Assembly: GCA_022376925.1 (NCBI GenBank)
Contig: JAIOJX010000025.1
Location: 144,915,301-144,979,300 of the forward strand
DNA length: 64,000 nt
Reading direction: 5' to 3'
Source of the DNA: Tragulus kanchil
Lineage: Eukaryota > Chordata > Mammalia > Artiodactyla > Tragulidae
Part shown: piece by piece, positions 23,777 to 37,411 of the stretch
Layout of the letters: each line of letters begins with the position of its first letter
Position numbering within the stretch: position 1 is the first letter of the stretch
Notes under the pieces: generated by a model
The model's database searches: none
Told to the model about the DNA's origin: nothing
What the model saw: only the letters and a program-made list of their open reading frames with translations
Position numbers and translations under genes: made by a program

Positions 23777-24575
23777 ATACATGGTATTTTAAAATTAATC
23801 AAACTCTATACTGTTACTTTATAAATATTTCCATTATTATGACAACTTTCACTTTTCATAGATAACTATAATATAAATGCCAAGTACCTCCAAATTATGA
23901 TAACAGTGCTTGCTATTCTTTGAGTGTAACAATAAATTCTAACTTCTCCAAATTCCTTTGATTAAAAAAAAAGTGATATATCAAGATGTGTTTGTTGAGC
24001 TATAGGTGGTTGAATTAATTAAACTAAAACTATTTTGGTAAGTTTTTGAATGTCCAAGTGCAAAATCCTGAAGTGATTAGCTTCCTTTTATAGGATGCAC
24101 TCATTAAGGGAAGAAAATACTTCTGCTTCCCAGACACACAGGTAAATGTCTGCACACACAAGATGCTTTTATTTTAAAGTAAGAAAGACTCAATTCAGAT
24201 TGGCTAAAGCTAATGTACGGAATTAGATGTCTGAGATACCTAGACTTCTGAAGAGAGAGGCTTGTTTCAGACCTAAAAAGGAAGTGTTCATGTCTGTTTT
24301 CAAGGCTCTGTCTCACTCGTTCCTAAGCTCAGCTTGCTTCCGATTGACACCTATTTCAGGTACACTTCTTACATGTGGCAACAAGTGATCACTGGCGTCT
24401 TCAGGCCTAAGTTTTTCATGGAGCTCCGGTTCTCATGGAAAGAACATTCTTTCTCTCTATTAGCACTAGCAAGTTCCAAGAAAAAGCTTGATAGAATCTT
24501 CTGATATGTTTGATAGAACCGTCTGAGTAACCAAACCTGAATCATGAACTCACCTCAGATTTTAGAGGATTCTGG

Positions 24576-24695
24576 TTGTGAGGAGGGCTTGGTTGCCCTA
24601 CAGCAAGAGGGGGGTTAGTTCCCCAACCAGGTATCAAACCCATGCCCCCTGTGTTGGAAGGTGGCTTTATAACCGCTGGACTACTAGGGAAGCCC
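24576..24695 (-). mobile_element. CHR-type SINE, duplicate of 23517-23636
   Basis: The same element displaced by 1059 bases. Confidence 0.8.
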
Positions 24696-24704
24696 CAAGT
24701 CACG

Positions 24705-24835
24705 TAAGATTTTTAGTTGTGGTATTTTGGGCTCTTAATTGCAGCATATGGCATCTAGTTCCCTAAAGGAATCAAATCAGGGCCTTCTGCATTTGGAATG
24801 GTTGTCTTAGCCACTAGAGTGCCAGGGAAGTCCCA
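24705..24835 (-). mobile_element. CHR-type SINE, duplicate of 23646-23776
   Basis: The same element displaced by 1059 bases. Confidence 0.75.
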
Positions 24836-24972
24836 ATACATGGTATTTTAAAATTAATCAAACTCTATACTGTTACTTTATAAATATTTCCATTATTATG
24901 ACAACTTTCACTTTTCATAGATAACTATAATATAAATGCCAAGTACCTCCAAATTATGATAACAGTGCTTGC

Positions 24973-27072
24973 TATTCTTTGAGTGTAACAATAAATTCTA
25001 ACTTCTCCAAATTCCTTTGATTAAGACGGCAAACATAAAAGTAGGATAAATCTGCTAAAAATCAACAATTTGTGCAAGGGGTCTGATTCAGATTCAGAAG
25101 AGGTTCAGATTTTTCAGCTGACAGCATTTTAGCACACAGAGGGGAGTTGTCAAAATTTCACTACAAGCAGTTTCATTCTGTACCATGATATATTTTAGAG
25201 TTTACCGAAAAGAATGAGGTGGTAAAATTCACTGTCATCAACCTGGGAGAACAGCTGTATCCTTTTGCTTCTCAGTGTACAAATCTGGTCTTACCATGTT
25301 TGAGTCACTCTAGTCCCACATTTGTAAGCCTATACATGCAATTGCTTTTGCACAGAAATTTCCGAATCCAGGTCTTTTGGGGATGTATATTGATCTCCAT
25401 CAACTAACTAAACATGCTGGCAGGTCCTGCTGGGCTAGCTTCATGATTGATCCTCTCATAGACTTCATGGATTAATGAAAAGGGAGAAAAGATTCTGACC
25501 TAATTGTGGGGAAAACATGCATCTCCTTATCTCTTTTCTTTCAAAAAAATAGTTAATTTTTGAATCAAATCATATATATATATATTCTTATGAAAATATC
25601 TTCTCTGATTCTTCATTATCTTGTCCAACTATATCATTACACATATAAAGAACTTCTTTGAACACTGGGCCTATAATTAATATGTTTGAAATTTTCAACT
25701 CCTTTCTGCAATAAATTGAGATATATTTAGTATAATATACCCTAGTATCCAAAGTTCTCATTCTAATTCTCCTATACATATGTCTTCCCTAATTTTTATG
25801 GACTCATGAGCTGTGAGGAAAAAGGCCTGAAGGGCATCATTTGAGAGTAACACATGATCAATAGCTTTTACTTAGAGCCCTGTGCTGTCTCACTTCTCTA
25901 TTGATAACATTTATTCAATCAAGTCCAGGCTGATAGTTTTCCTATTCTGTACCCTTCCTTGGGGGACAGGGAAGTTGCTATCTGCCTGTGAACTTTTTTT
26001 CAAGTACCTTTAATCTGCCCCTTATTCTTATTCTTTGAGTGTAACAATAAATTCTAACTTCTCCAAATTCCTTTGATTAAGACGGCAAACATAAAAGTAG
26101 GATAAATCTGCTAAAAATCAACAATTTGTGCAAGGGTCTGATTCAGATTCAGAAGAGGTTCAGATTTTCAGCTGACAGCATTTTAGCACACAGAGGGGAG
26201 TTGTCAAAATTTCACTACAAGCAGTTTCATTCTGTACCATGATATATTTTAGAGTTTACCGAAAAGAATGAGGTGGTAAAATTCACTGTCATCAACCTGG
26301 GAGAACAGCTGTATCCTTTTGCTTCTCAGTGTACAAATCTGGTCTTACCATGTTTGAGTCACTCTAGTCCCACATTTGTAAGCCTATACATGCAATTGCT
26401 TTTGCACAGAAATTTCCGAATCCAGGTCTTTTGGGGATGTATATTGATCTCCATCAACTAACTAAACATGCTGGCAGGTCCTGCTGGGCTAGCTTCATGA
26501 TTGATCCTCTCATAGACTTCATGGATTAATGAAAAGGGAGAAAAGATTCTGACCTAATTGTGGGGAAAACATGCATCTCCTTATCTCTTTTCTTTCAAAA
26601 AAATAGTTAATTTTTGAATCAAATCATATATATATATATTCTTATGAAAATATCTTCTCTGATTCTTCATTATCTTGTCCAACTATATCATTACACATAT
26701 AAAGAACTTCTTTGAACACTGGGCCTATAATTAATATGTTTGAAATTTTCAACTCCTTTCTGCAATAAATTGAGATATATTTAGTATAATATACCCTAGT
26801 ATCCAAAGTTCTCATTCTAATTCTCCTATACATATGTCTTCCCTAATTTTTATGGACTCATGAGCTGTGAGGAAAAAGGCCTGAAGGGCATCATTTGAGA
26901 GTAACACATGATCAATAGCTTTTACTTAGAGCCCTGTGCTGTCTCACTTCTCTATTGATAACATTTATTCAATCAAGTCCAGGCTGATAGTTTTCCTATT
27001 CTGTACCCTTCCTTGGGGGACAGGGAAGTTGCTATCTGCCTGTGAACTTTTTTTCAAGTACCTTTAATCTGC
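24973..27072. repeat. Tandem duplication 10 (unit about 1055 bp), chained to duplication 9
   Basis: 24973-26028 is repeated as 26029-27072. Offset is 1056, then 1054 after a G-run and a T-run each lose one base near the start of the second copy. The unit is AT-rich, with a short AT repeat near 25570 and 26628. No mobile element or gene was recognised in it. Confidence 0.97.
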
Positions 27073-27569
27073 TTTATCATTCCACTTTGTGAATAAATGT
27101 TGCTGGATATTTTCTGATCTATCAGCAGGGAGGAAAAGAAAATTTAGCATGTTATGTTTTTCTTAGCATGCTAGAAGAGTCTTTGAAGCAGAACTTTAAA
27201 AATAAAGCACAGCAGGTCAGTTTCCTGGCTCTGTACTCCAGGAAACAAACCTCTTTGTTGTGAAGACCCTAGTCTATACTTTTCTTCTTGTTTCTGTGAT
27301 TCTAAAATCAAATTCTCATTTGCTAGTTCTCATTTGAAGTAATTCTAATGTCACTTTTCAGCCACCATAATCCTTTATCCTAAACATACATTTCACTTTT
27401 TTCCTTTATGACTGTAAACATTTTCAATTCATTTAAATATAGATAAATAAATAGAAATATAGTGTCAATTTATCCACATTTTTACAGTTTATTATAATGA
27501 CATAATTGCCATCTACTTAATGATTGCATTTGAGGGAGAAAGTGAAATTGATAAAGGTACATTAGAAGA
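27073..27569. other. Single-copy stretch
   Basis: No gene or repeat recognised. Confidence 0.5.
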
Positions 27570-27692
27570 TTTTTTTTTCTTTTTTAATTTTCATTTTGTG
27601 TTGGTTTATAGCTGATTAACAATATTGTGACAGTTACATGTGTATAGCAAGTGGACTCAGCCATACATGTACATATGTGCATTCTCCTCCAA
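27570..27692 (-). mobile_element. L1 3' UTR fragment (probable)
   Basis: 'tggtttatagctgattaaca', 'agcaagtggactcagccata' and 'catgtacatatgtgcattc' resemble the common cetartiodactyl L1 3' end seen in reverse. It is diverged, and the family call is from memory. Confidence 0.55.
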
Positions 27693-27995
27693 TTGAAGAG
27701 CATTTTAAAAAAGATCTATCTTACATAAACACACTGGGTTAAACTCAGTACGTGGAGAATTGCTGTGGATCTTATTTTGTAGAGACCTTTTTAAGAACCC
27801 CGTAAGTGTCTTCTGCTAAAAATGGACAAGCTGAGAAGGTTAAAATAGTTATAAAATTTGTGATTTTTTTAATTAAACAAAATTAGTTTCACTATGAATT
27901 TGTTTCCATTTATGTAGGAAAATTTTCCACAGTTTTACTGTTCGCCTTATTTATGATTTGAGGTATAGCATTTTTAACATTCATCTTTTTTTTTA

Positions 27996-28262
27996 AAATT
28001 TTTGGCCACTTTTATTGGTCTTTCATTTATTTATTTTCATCCATCTTTGTTTTTTGGCCTGTGTAGGCCTCCCTTTGCAGTGACCTTTCCTGTAGTAGAG
28101 CACCGACTCTTGGCGCATGCGCTCCAGAGCGCTGGCTCGTAATTGGACACACAGGTCCAGCTGCTCCACAGCATGTGGGATCTTCCCAGGCCAGGGATTG
28201 AACCGGTGCCCCTTACAGTGCAAGGCGGACTCCTTACCCACTGAACCACCAGGGAAGGCCCC
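27996..28262 (-). mobile_element. Bov-tA SINE
   Basis: The plus strand reads the reverse of Bov-tA: 'ggccacttttattggtcttt', 'catccatctttgttttttgg', 'gcgcatgcgctccagagcg', 'gtccagctgctccacagca' and 'ccaccagggaaggccc'. The 7-base repeat 'tcatctt' at 27981-27987 and 28263-28269 is a plausible target duplication. The four open frames here are SINE shadows. Confidence 0.95.
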
Positions 28263-28992
28263 TCATCTTAATTTTTTATGTCTTTGCTGTGAATTTTCAC
28301 CAGATGAGATAGGGTACATTCATGGCCATAAATGAATTTTCATCAGAAACTCATTGAATTTTACAGTGGCTAAGACATGTGAGTCAGTCCTAGGATGGCA
28401 CAGAAAACATGGGAACTGGAGTTGTTATGCTTCCAGAGTCTTATATGTAGATAGTCCTATGTACAGTCTTTGCTCAGCAGGTTCAATTATCTTATTATTC
28501 TAGTAAAGGCAGGTTAGAGAAGTGAAAGGATGTTTCCGTTTTAATGTTTATAAATCATAATGAATGCTTAAACAGGTTTAGGGTTCCTAGAATAATATGT
28601 GTGTGTTTTTATGTGTGCATGTGACTATAAATATAAATATATGCACACAATTGCTACTCATATTGTCACATGTAGCACACTGCTTCTAGAGAACATACAT
28701 TTTAAAAAGATCTATCTTACATAAACACACTGGGTTAAACTCAGTACGTGGAGAATTGCTGTGGATCTTATTTTGTAGAGACCTTTTTAAGAACCCCGTA
28801 AGTGTCTTCTGCTAAAAATGGACAAGCTGAGAAGGTTAAAATAGTTATAAAATTTGTGATTTTTTTTAATTAAACAAAATTAGTTTCACTATGAATTTGT
28901 TTCCATTTATGTAGGAAAATTTTCCACAGTTTTACTGTTCGCCTTATTTATGATTTGAGGTATAGCATTTTTAACATTCATCTTTTTTTTTA

Positions 28993-29259
28993 AAATTTTT
29001 GGCCACTTTTATTGGTCTTTCATTTATTTATTTTCATCCATCTTTGTTTTTTGGCCTGTGTAGGCCTCCCTTTGCAGTGACCTTTCCTGTAGTAGAGCAC
29101 CGACTCTTGGCGCATGCGCTCCAGAGCGCTGGCTCGTAATTGGACACACAGGTCCAGCTGCTCCACAGCATGTGGGATCTTCCCAGGCCAGGGATTGAAC
29201 CGGTGCCCCTTACAGTGCAAGGCGGACTCCTTACCCACTGAACCACCAGGGAAGGCCCC
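28993..29259 (-). mobile_element. Bov-tA SINE, duplicate of 27996-28262
   Basis: The same insertion displaced by 997 bases in tandem duplication 11. Confidence 0.95.
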
Positions 29260-30239
29260 TCATCTTAATTTTTTATGTCTTTGCTGTGAATTTTCACCAG
29301 ATGAGATAGGGTACATTCATGGCCATAAATGAATTTTCATCAGAAACTCATTGAATTTTACAGTGGCTAAGACATGTGAGTCAGTCCTAGGATGGCACAG
29401 AAAACATGGGAACTGGAGTTGTTATGCTTCCAGAGTCTTATATGTAGATAGTCCTATGTACAGTCTTTGCTCAGCAGGTTCAATTATCTTATTATTCTAG
29501 TAAAGGCAGGTTAGAGAAGTGAAAGGATGTTTCCGTTTTAATGTTTATAAATCATAATGAATGCTTAAACAGGTTTAGGGTTCCTAGAATAATATGTGTG
29601 TGTTTTTATGTGTGCATGTGACTATAAATATAAATATATGCACACAATTGCTACTCATATTGTCACATGTAGCACACTGCTTCTAGAGAACATACATTTT
29701 TAAATGTTATATAAGTTTTCATAACTGAAAATGAGATAAAGCCTGTGTTACCCTTTATGTTTCCTTGGAATTTGATATCTGGGCTGCATGTTGAAAAGGT
29801 TAAATAATTGGTATCTTCCCTTGATGTTACATTTTGATAGGTGAATTTAATTATAATAAAAAAATGTAGACTCAATAAATGAACAGACTATGCCCTTTAT
29901 GTATTTTTTGCCATAAATCAGATGTCATGGAAAACACTTATTTTCCTCTGTCTTAAAAAGCACTCTTTAATATGGTAAATCATATTTCCAAATATCATAA
30001 GAGAATTAACGTGAACATGACAAGTAGAGTCTTACAGAGTCAAAGTAGCTGCCTTGTGCTGGTTCTCTACCAGCCGTTCCTGAGTCACTCAAAGGGATTA
30101 TACTTCTCAGTAACCAAGGCTATCTTTGTCTTTCTCATAGACAAAATTAGTAAGTATTTATTGAACACCAAGCCTGAGTCACATGTATATTTATCAGGCT
30201 CCCTTTACCTTAACAAGTGGATTTTTCAGTTAAATTCCA

Positions 30240-30352
30240 TGTTTGCCTGTGATTCTAAGTTCCAAGAGTTACCAATTTACTTGTTTATTCCCAGTACCTG
30301 CTATCAATTATAGCATTCATTAAATATTATCCTCTTGCATAAATGAGTAACT
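30240..30352 (+). mobile_element. L2 LINE 3' end relic
   Basis: 'gattctaagttccaagagt', 'tattcccagtacctgct' and 'gcattcattaaatattatcc' resemble the L2 3' end pattern (Ser-rich loop, '...cagtgcctggcacatagtagg...caataaat'). It is highly diverged. Confidence 0.6.
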
Positions 30353-31345
30353 AAGGAAATTAATGAAAGCTAATAACCATTTCTTTCTTTTGTATTTTAC
30401 GATTATTTGAGTTAAAGAGTTATTTTATTCAGTCTTTGCAAGCTCCATGATCAATAACTGGTTATAACACTAACATGTGAAAATTTAAGTATTTACAGTT
30501 TTAGAATTTCTCATTCTTGAACAAAAGTATACCACCAAGAAGATCATACATACTTCATTATGACAATACTATACAAAATATCTGTTATATTCTTAACATG
30601 CAATTATATATATGAATATTACCAAGAAATTCAGCTGATGCATAATAACCCCATTTTCCCACTGCACAATTAAAATTAGATTCTGAGTGTTGGAAAATGT
30701 GACAAAGAATGATTCTAAGTTAATCCAAAATTTTCATGTCTTAATTTCCTCCTCTTCAAAATCAGATAATAGAAAAAAGCTTTAAAAAGGTAAACTATTT
30801 TTCATTACTTATACTTATCATTTATGTTTACTGATAAATAGGTAGCAGAAATGCACCAAACAACAATGAAATTATCCAAAAGGAATTATTTAGTAAAGAT
30901 GTAGGAATGTTAAAGAAACTTACGCTTAGTGAACCTTGATTCCATACTAGACAGTAGTAATGTGCATGTCCTATTGATTTCATTCTCAATGTAAATCTGT
31001 GACCTATATAATTTTATAAAAGTGGATTGACTCCAACCCTTCCTTTTATATAAAACTTTATTTTCCTATAAGGCAGCGTCCATGGTCTTATTTTGTTAGC
31101 CAACTGAAATTTCTACCCTTTCAACCTTCTCTGTCATAAAAATGAGGGAAATAAAGGAAGAGAGGATGAGTCAGCAAAACACAGAGAATTTCACTGAAAA
31201 TACTCATATGATACCGTAATCAAGGCTATCTTTGTCTTTCTCATAGACAAAATTAGTAAGTATTTATTGAACACCAAGCCTGAGTCACATGTATATTTAT
31301 CAGGCTCCCTTTACCTTAACAAGTGGATTTTTCAGTTAAATTCCA

Positions 31346-31458
31346 TGTTTGCCTGTGATTCTAAGTTCCAAGAGTTACCAATTTACTTGTTTATTCCCAG
31401 TACCTGCTATCAATTATAGCATTCATTAAATATTATCCTCTTGCATAAATGAGTAACT
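31346..31458 (+). mobile_element. L2 3' end relic, duplicate
   Basis: The same relic as 30240-30352, displaced by 1106 bases. Confidence 0.6.
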
Positions 31459-32589
31459 AAGGAAATTAATGAAAGCTAATAACCATTTCTTTCTTTTGTA
31501 TTTTACGATTATTTGAGTTAAAGAGTTATTTTATTCAGTCTTTGCAAGCTCCATGATCAATAACTGGTTATAACACTAACATGTGAAAATTTAAGTATTT
31601 ACAGTTTTAGAATTTCTCATTCTTGAACAAAAGTATACCACCAAGAAGATCATACATACTTCATTATGACAATACTATACAAAATATCTGTTATATTCTT
31701 AACATGCAATTATATATATGAATATTACCAAGAAATTCAGCTGATGCATAATAACCCCATTTTCCCACTGCACAATTAAAATTAGATTCTGAGTGTTGGA
31801 AAATGTGACAAAGAATGATTCTAAGTTAATCCAAAATTTTCATGTCTTAATTTCCTCCTCTTCAAAATCAGATAATAGAAAAAAGCTTTAAAAAGGTAAA
31901 CTATTTTTCATTACTTATACTTATCATTTATGTTTACTGATAAATAGGTAGCAGAAATGCACCAAACAACAATGAAATTATCCAAAAGGAATTATTTAGT
32001 AAAGATGTAGGAATGTTAAAGAAACTTACGCTTAGTGAACCTTGATTCCATACTAGACAGTAGTAATGTGCATGTCCTATTGATTTCATTCTCAATGTAA
32101 ATCTGTGACCTATATAATTTTATAAAAGTGGATTGACTCCAACCCTTCCTTTTATATAAAACTTTATTTTCCTATAAGGCAGCGTCCATGGTCTTATTTT
32201 GTTAGCCAACTGAAATTTCTACCCTTTCAACCTTCTCTGTCATAAAAATGAGGGAAATAAAGGAAGAGAGAGGATGAGTCAGCAAAACACAGAGAATTTT
32301 CAGAGCTGTGAAAATACTCATATGATACCGTAATCATGGACAGACATCATTATGCACTTGTCCAAGTCCACCTACTATAAAGAAGGAGCCCTAACACTAA
32401 ATGGACTTTGGGTAATTGTAACGTGACAATGTCGGTTCATCAGTTGTAATAAATGTTCCACCATGGTGGGAACATTGATAAGGGCTCTACCTGTGTGGGA
32501 ACAGTATGCATGGGGAATCTCTACCTCCTCCTCAGTTTTGCTGTAAATTTTTAAAAGTTCTAAAAACAAATCATAATAAAAAAAGAGAG

Positions 32590-32768
32590 AGACAGAGTAG
32601 TATAGGGGAGAGAACACATAAGTAGGAATTGTATAACTATTATGCCATGTCTGCCTCTGCCCTTAACTAGCTGTATCTTTTCTTGCCTTCTTTCCTCCTA
32701 TAAATCACAGCAGTTGGGCTAGATGATTTCTAAGGAAATTGTTCCATCTCTTTGATTCTTGTTCTGCC
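32590..32768 (+). mobile_element. MIR3 SINE relic
   Basis: 'agtagtataggggagagaac', 'gcccttaactagctgta', 'tcctcctataaatcacagca' and 'gttgggctagatgatttcta' ending in 'tttgattctt' follow the order of the MIR3 consensus from head to tail. Confidence 0.75.
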
Positions 32769-33384
32769 TAGTTATTACATATAGTCATGTTTTATGCTTA
32801 TCATATAGTTGCAGTCATCAAGTGACTATGTTGCCTTGTGACATGATCTCCTCTTTCTGATTAAAATAACTTTGTCCTGTCTGTATTATTGGCTATATTT
32901 TAGATGATAGAATAGGGTTGAATATTAATTACTTAAATAGTATTTTCTTCTTATTCTACTGTATGCAAAACATGGGCTTATTACAATGGTGATACTCATT
33001 AGGAAAGATTTGATGTATGTATGGGGAAGAAAACTGTGTCTAAGGTTTTTTTTTTTTTTTTCTTTATTTCTAATTTTTGGAATCATAATTGTTCAAGGAG
33101 ATCTGTATTACTGAATGCTAACATTTTTAAGACCTCTGTTAAAATAAAAAAAAAAAATTCAAGGGAAGACAGATGTAGCTAACCTATTGTTGAGCAGTAC
33201 ATAATGTTTTTCTCATTGTTTGAGAAAAGTTATTTAGAGTCCTAATTATTCTGTGATTTAGTAATGTAAACACTTAGTTTTAGGTTAGCTTGGCAATGGA
33301 GAACTAAAAATTTCCAGTGGTTCAGAAATTTAATATATTTTCCTCTCCCCGCCCTCATGGGTATATTTATAGGATGTGGAGGCA
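32769..33384. other. Single-copy stretch with T- and A-runs
   Basis: No gene or repeat family recognised. It contains a T-run near 33046 and an A-run near 33147. Confidence 0.5.
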
Positions 33385-33555
33385 GTAAGCTACATCCTAA
33401 GAACATGGTCTGTGGACTTGAAATCTGATTCCCGCCCACACTGTTGTGCAACCTTTGAAAATCCACTTAACCTTATAAAACTTTAGTTACTGCATTTCTA
33501 TAATGGGAAGCAATATTTACCTCACATGGTGCTTCTTGGTATTATTCTTGTAGAA
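33385..33555 (+). mobile_element. MIR SINE relic
   Basis: 'catggtctgtggacttgaaa', 'tctgattcccgcc', 'ccacttaaccttataaaact', 'ataatgggaagcaatattta' and 'cctcacatggtgc' occur in the order of the MIR consensus, including the tRNA-derived part. Confidence 0.78.
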
Positions 33556-35205
33556 AATAACCATTTTTATTAATATAATTTTCAGTTTTCAAAGTGTTCA
33601 TTCCTCTTTGTTTTTTGTAGGACTATAAAAACTAGAAATTCAGGAAAGAGAAATGCTCTGATTTATTTTACTTTTTCTAGTTTATTTTTATAATGCTTGC
33701 TACAATAGGTTTTTGAGACTTCAAGGAATAATTTTGAAGTGATGCTTCCAAAATTCAGTGTTTGTCATTTTAACTACCAAGTCTCTTTTTTCACACTTGT
33801 GAAGGAGAGAGAAGCATTTGTATGGTTTTATAAAATAGATTCTCCTCTATATCTGTGAGCACCTGAAATCCATCGTCAATATAAAACATGCCTCCCACCA
33901 ATACAATTTCAAAACTACAGCCAATGAAATATTTTGCAGCCCGACAGGTTTTATTTCTCTCAAATTTACAAGACAATTCTTCATGAAAATTGCTTCATTA
34001 AATTTTGCATTAAATTCCTTTCACAGTGTATCTTCTTAATTTTTAGGTATCATAATGGCATTGTGGTTGTTTTAAAGAAGTTGTATTTTATAGACACATA
34101 CTCATAATTTACATGGAATTATATGATGTTTGAGATTTTCTTCCACATATTCTGGGATGGCGAAAGAGACATGGGAGGAGACCAGTGAAACAATATAAGT
34201 GATGATATAGGAAACAGCATTGCCCCCCAAAATATGACTCAAAGAAATGACCACTGTAAGACAGAAAGGGATGAACCTGAAGGCAGTGAATTAGTGGAAA
34301 CTTAGCAAGGCTTGTTTGTGCAGCTTTCTCAGCCCTGAGTTCCCTGTCCCTGGGAGAGTAATGTCTTCTGTCATCCTGGTGCAGGCAGGATACCTTACAT
34401 GGGAGATTTATGTTCTGCTTTCAGGGAGGCAGAGAAGGGTCAGAGTTCTCTTTCTTGTATCATTTCTTTCTCAAATAACTTTAATTCAAAATAATATGTC
34501 AGAGAGATGTGCTTTGGAGTAGCATAGTCTGTTCTCCCTTTTTTACTCTTTTTTATATATTTTTGAATTTTTACATTATTTTGTCCATCTTTTTCTGCCC
34601 ACCCTCTTTTGTGGGTCCCTGCCCTGTGTCCCTCCCACTCATCTGATAAGCAGGCATTTTTCATCTCTTTCCTTCTGCTGCCCCATGCCTGCCATGCTCA
34701 TTAACTGGATTGCTACTTGCTGTTCCCTCAGTTTCATCTTTCTCCAGATACTGTTCTTCCCTTACTTCATTTCCTTCAGTCTGATGCTATTGTGTTCTGA
34801 TGCTCACCTATATCCAGGTACATATTATACATCAGTGCAGTTTCCCAATCATGCATCCAAGCTGAGGTCTTTGATTGGATCATTCTTTTTTCTTGTTCAT
34901 ATGATTACTGTGAATACTGACCACAGAATGGGAGTGAGTACTGAGGAAACATTTGCTAGGTGAAATATACACACAGCAAACATACACAAAACACACAAAA
35001 GTTGCCTTTGCTTGAAATTACTCCATTTGTTCTCTTTGTGGCAAGTAATATGCAGAGGGGAGAAGCCCATCAGTGACCTTTGAACCTCCATCAATGACTT
35101 TCTACTCTCAATAAGTTAAGCATGCAGTTGTTTCTCTACTACTTCATACTTCACTGAAGTCATTGTGAATAAGTGTAATAGGATGAAGAGGGAAAAGGAA
35201 ACTAG
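33556..35205. other. Single-copy stretch of 1.6 kb
   Basis: No gene, RNA or repeat family I can name with confidence. Part of 34260-34520 has the look of an old LTR or DNA-transposon relic, but I could not place it. The short open frames are not supported by codon character or homology. Confidence 0.45.
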
Positions 35206-37411
35206 AATGAAAGCATAGGTGTTAAACTCTCAACTTTGTAGTTCTTTTCTCTGATGATCACTGTTGATTGATCTTGTATCTTCACCTGACTTTTTGTATG
35301 CAAGATGGTTATAGTCAGACTATATGAAGACAGAAAAATAAGTTGTTGTAATACCAGGCACACCCAGTTTTCCATCAACACATACAACACATCAAGCTCT
35401 GGTATTTTTTTATCAGTAGCTTAAGAATATTTTCAGCAACAACAAACATTTAAACTCTTTTCTGAGGAGGCTCATCTACTTTCAGAGAACTTACTTAGAA
35501 AAAGCCCACATATCATTCTTTAAGGGAGTTTAGTATAATTCCCCCTTTCATAGACCAGTGTTGTCATGGAAATGGGGCTTGCGTAACTCTGTGAAGCTGT
35601 GAGTCATGCCATGCAGGGCCACCCAATATGGATGGGTCATAGTGAGCAGTTCTGATAAAATGTTGTCCACTGGAGGAGGAAATGGTAACCCACAGCAGTA
35701 TTCGTGTCACAAGAATTCAGGAAAAATATGAAAAGGCAGAAAGATATGTCATCAGAGATGAGCCCCTCAGGTCAGAGGGTGTCTACTATGCTACAGGGAA
35801 TAGGAGAGGGCAGTTACTAATAGCTCCAAAAAGAATGAAGAGGCTGGACCAAAGTGGAACTAATGCTCAGTTGTGGTGGTAAAAGTAAAATCTGATGCTA
35901 TAAAGAAAAATATTGTATGGGAACATGGAATATTAGGTCCATGAATCAAGGTAAATTGGAGATGGTAAAGTAGGACCTGGCAAGAGTCAACAGCAACATC
36001 TTAGGAATCAATAAACTAAAATTGACGGAAATGGAGAAATTTAATTTAGATGACCATTATATCTACTATTGTGAGCATGAATCTATCAGAAGAAATAGAG
36101 TCGTTCTAATAGTCAAAAAAAAAATAAAAAGTTTGAAATGCAGTACTTGAGTGTATTCTCAAAAATGGCAGAATGATCTCAGTCGTTTCTCAAGGCAAAC
36201 CATTCAACATCACATTAATTCAAATCTATACCTCAACCATTGATGCTGAAGAAGCTGAAGTTGAATGGTTCTGTGAAGACCCTCAAGACATTCTAGGACT
36301 AACGCCAATGAAAGCATAGGTGTTAAACTCTCAACTTTGTAGTTCTTTTCTCTGATGATCACTGTTGATTGATCTTGTATCTTCACCTGACTTTTTGTAT
36401 GCAAGATGGTTATAGTCAGACTATATGAAGACAGAAAAATAAGTTGTTGTAATACCAGGCACACCCAGTTTTCCATCAACACATACAACACATCAAGCTC
36501 TGGTATTTTTTTATCAGTAGCTTAAGAATATTTTCAGCAACAACAAACATTTAAACTCTTTTCTGAGGAGGCTCATCTACTTTCAGAGAACTTACTTAGA
36601 AAAAGCCCACATATCATTCTTTAAGGGAGTTTAGTATAATTCCCCCTTTCATAGACCAGTGTTGTCATGGAAATGGGGCTTGCGTAACTCTGTGAAGCTG
36701 TGAGTCATGCCATGCAGGGCCACCCAATATGGATGGGTCATAGTGAGCAGTTCTGATAAAATGTTGTCCACTGGAGGAGGAAATGGTAACCCACAGCAGT
36801 ATTCGTGTCACAAGAATTCAGGAAAAATATGAAAAGGCAGAAAGATATGTCATCAGAGATGAGCCCCTCAGGTCAGAGGGTGTCTACTATGCTACCGGGA
36901 ATAGGAGAGGGCAGTTACTAATAGCTCCAAAAAGAATGAAGAGGCTGGACCAAAGTGGAACTAATGCTCAGTTGTGGTGGTAAAAGTAAAATCTGATGCT
37001 ATAAAGAAAAATATTGTATGGGAACATGGAATATTAGGTCCATGAATCAAGGTAAATTGGAGATGGTAAAGTAGGACCTGGCAAGAGTCAACAGCAACAT
37101 CTTAGGAATCAATAAACTAAAATTGACGGAAATGGAGAAATTTAATTTAGATGACCATTATATCTACTATTGTGAGCATGAATCTATCAGAAGAAATAGA
37201 GTCGTTCTAATAGTCAAAAAAAAAATAAAAAGTTTGAAATGCAGTACTTGAGTGTATTCTCAAAAATGGCAGAATGATCTCAGTCGTTTCTCAAGGCAAA
37301 CCATTCAACATCACATTAATTCAAATCTATACCTCAACCATTGATGCTGAAGAAGCTGAAGTTGAATGGTTCTGTGAAGACCCTCAAGACATTCTAGGAC
37401 TAACGCCAATG
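35206..37411. repeat. Tandem duplication 13 (unit about 1101 bp)
   Basis: 35206-36307 is repeated as 36308-37411. The junction lies within 'aatgaaagcat', where 'caatgaa' of the unit end meets 'gaatgaa' of the unit start. It cuts the BovB 5' region, so flanking non-BovB sequence (36308-36655) is interposed in the element. One A/C difference is seen near 35797 and 36896. Confidence 0.97.
35555..36307 (+). mobile_element. BovB LINE 5' part, first copy
   Basis: 'gtgagtcatgccatgcaggg', 'ccacccaatatggatgggtc' and 'gaaaaatattgtatgggaac' through 'gaagctgaagttgaatggt' match the BovB 5' region and the start of its endonuclease-coding part. It is cut at the duplication junction near 36307. Confidence 0.9.

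Larger units (their letters stand above)
22909..25024. repeat. Tandem duplication 9 (unit about 1059 bp), chained to duplication 8
   Basis: 22909 to about 23965 is repeated as 23968-25024. The junction is an A-run ('gattaaaaaaaaagtg'). The sequence around 22909-23215 also occurs at 21724-22030, so it is present three times in all. Confidence 0.97.
27701..29697. repeat. Tandem duplication 11 (unit about 997 bp)
   Basis: 27701-28697 is repeated as 28698-29697. The junction falls in 'cattttaaaaa(a)gatc', with one A lost. Offset is 996 at the start and 997 after one extra T in 'gattttttttaatt'. This is the shortest unit in the window. Confidence 0.97.
30115..32334. repeat. Tandem duplication 12 (unit about 1106 bp)
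   Basis: 30115-31220 is repeated as 31221-32334. The junction shares 'gtaa(t/c)caaggc'. Near the end of the first unit 'gagaatttcactgaaaat' stands where the second has 'gagaattttcagagctgtg', another case of a damaged first-unit tail. Confidence 0.97.

Noticed and set aside
27981..28269. 'tcatctt' repeat as a firm Bov-tA target duplication
   Set aside because: Seven bases in a T-rich context could be chance. It is noted as plausible only.
34260..34520. Possible LTR or DNA-transposon relic
   Set aside because: It has a vague resemblance to old LTR sequence, but I could not name a family or find ends.
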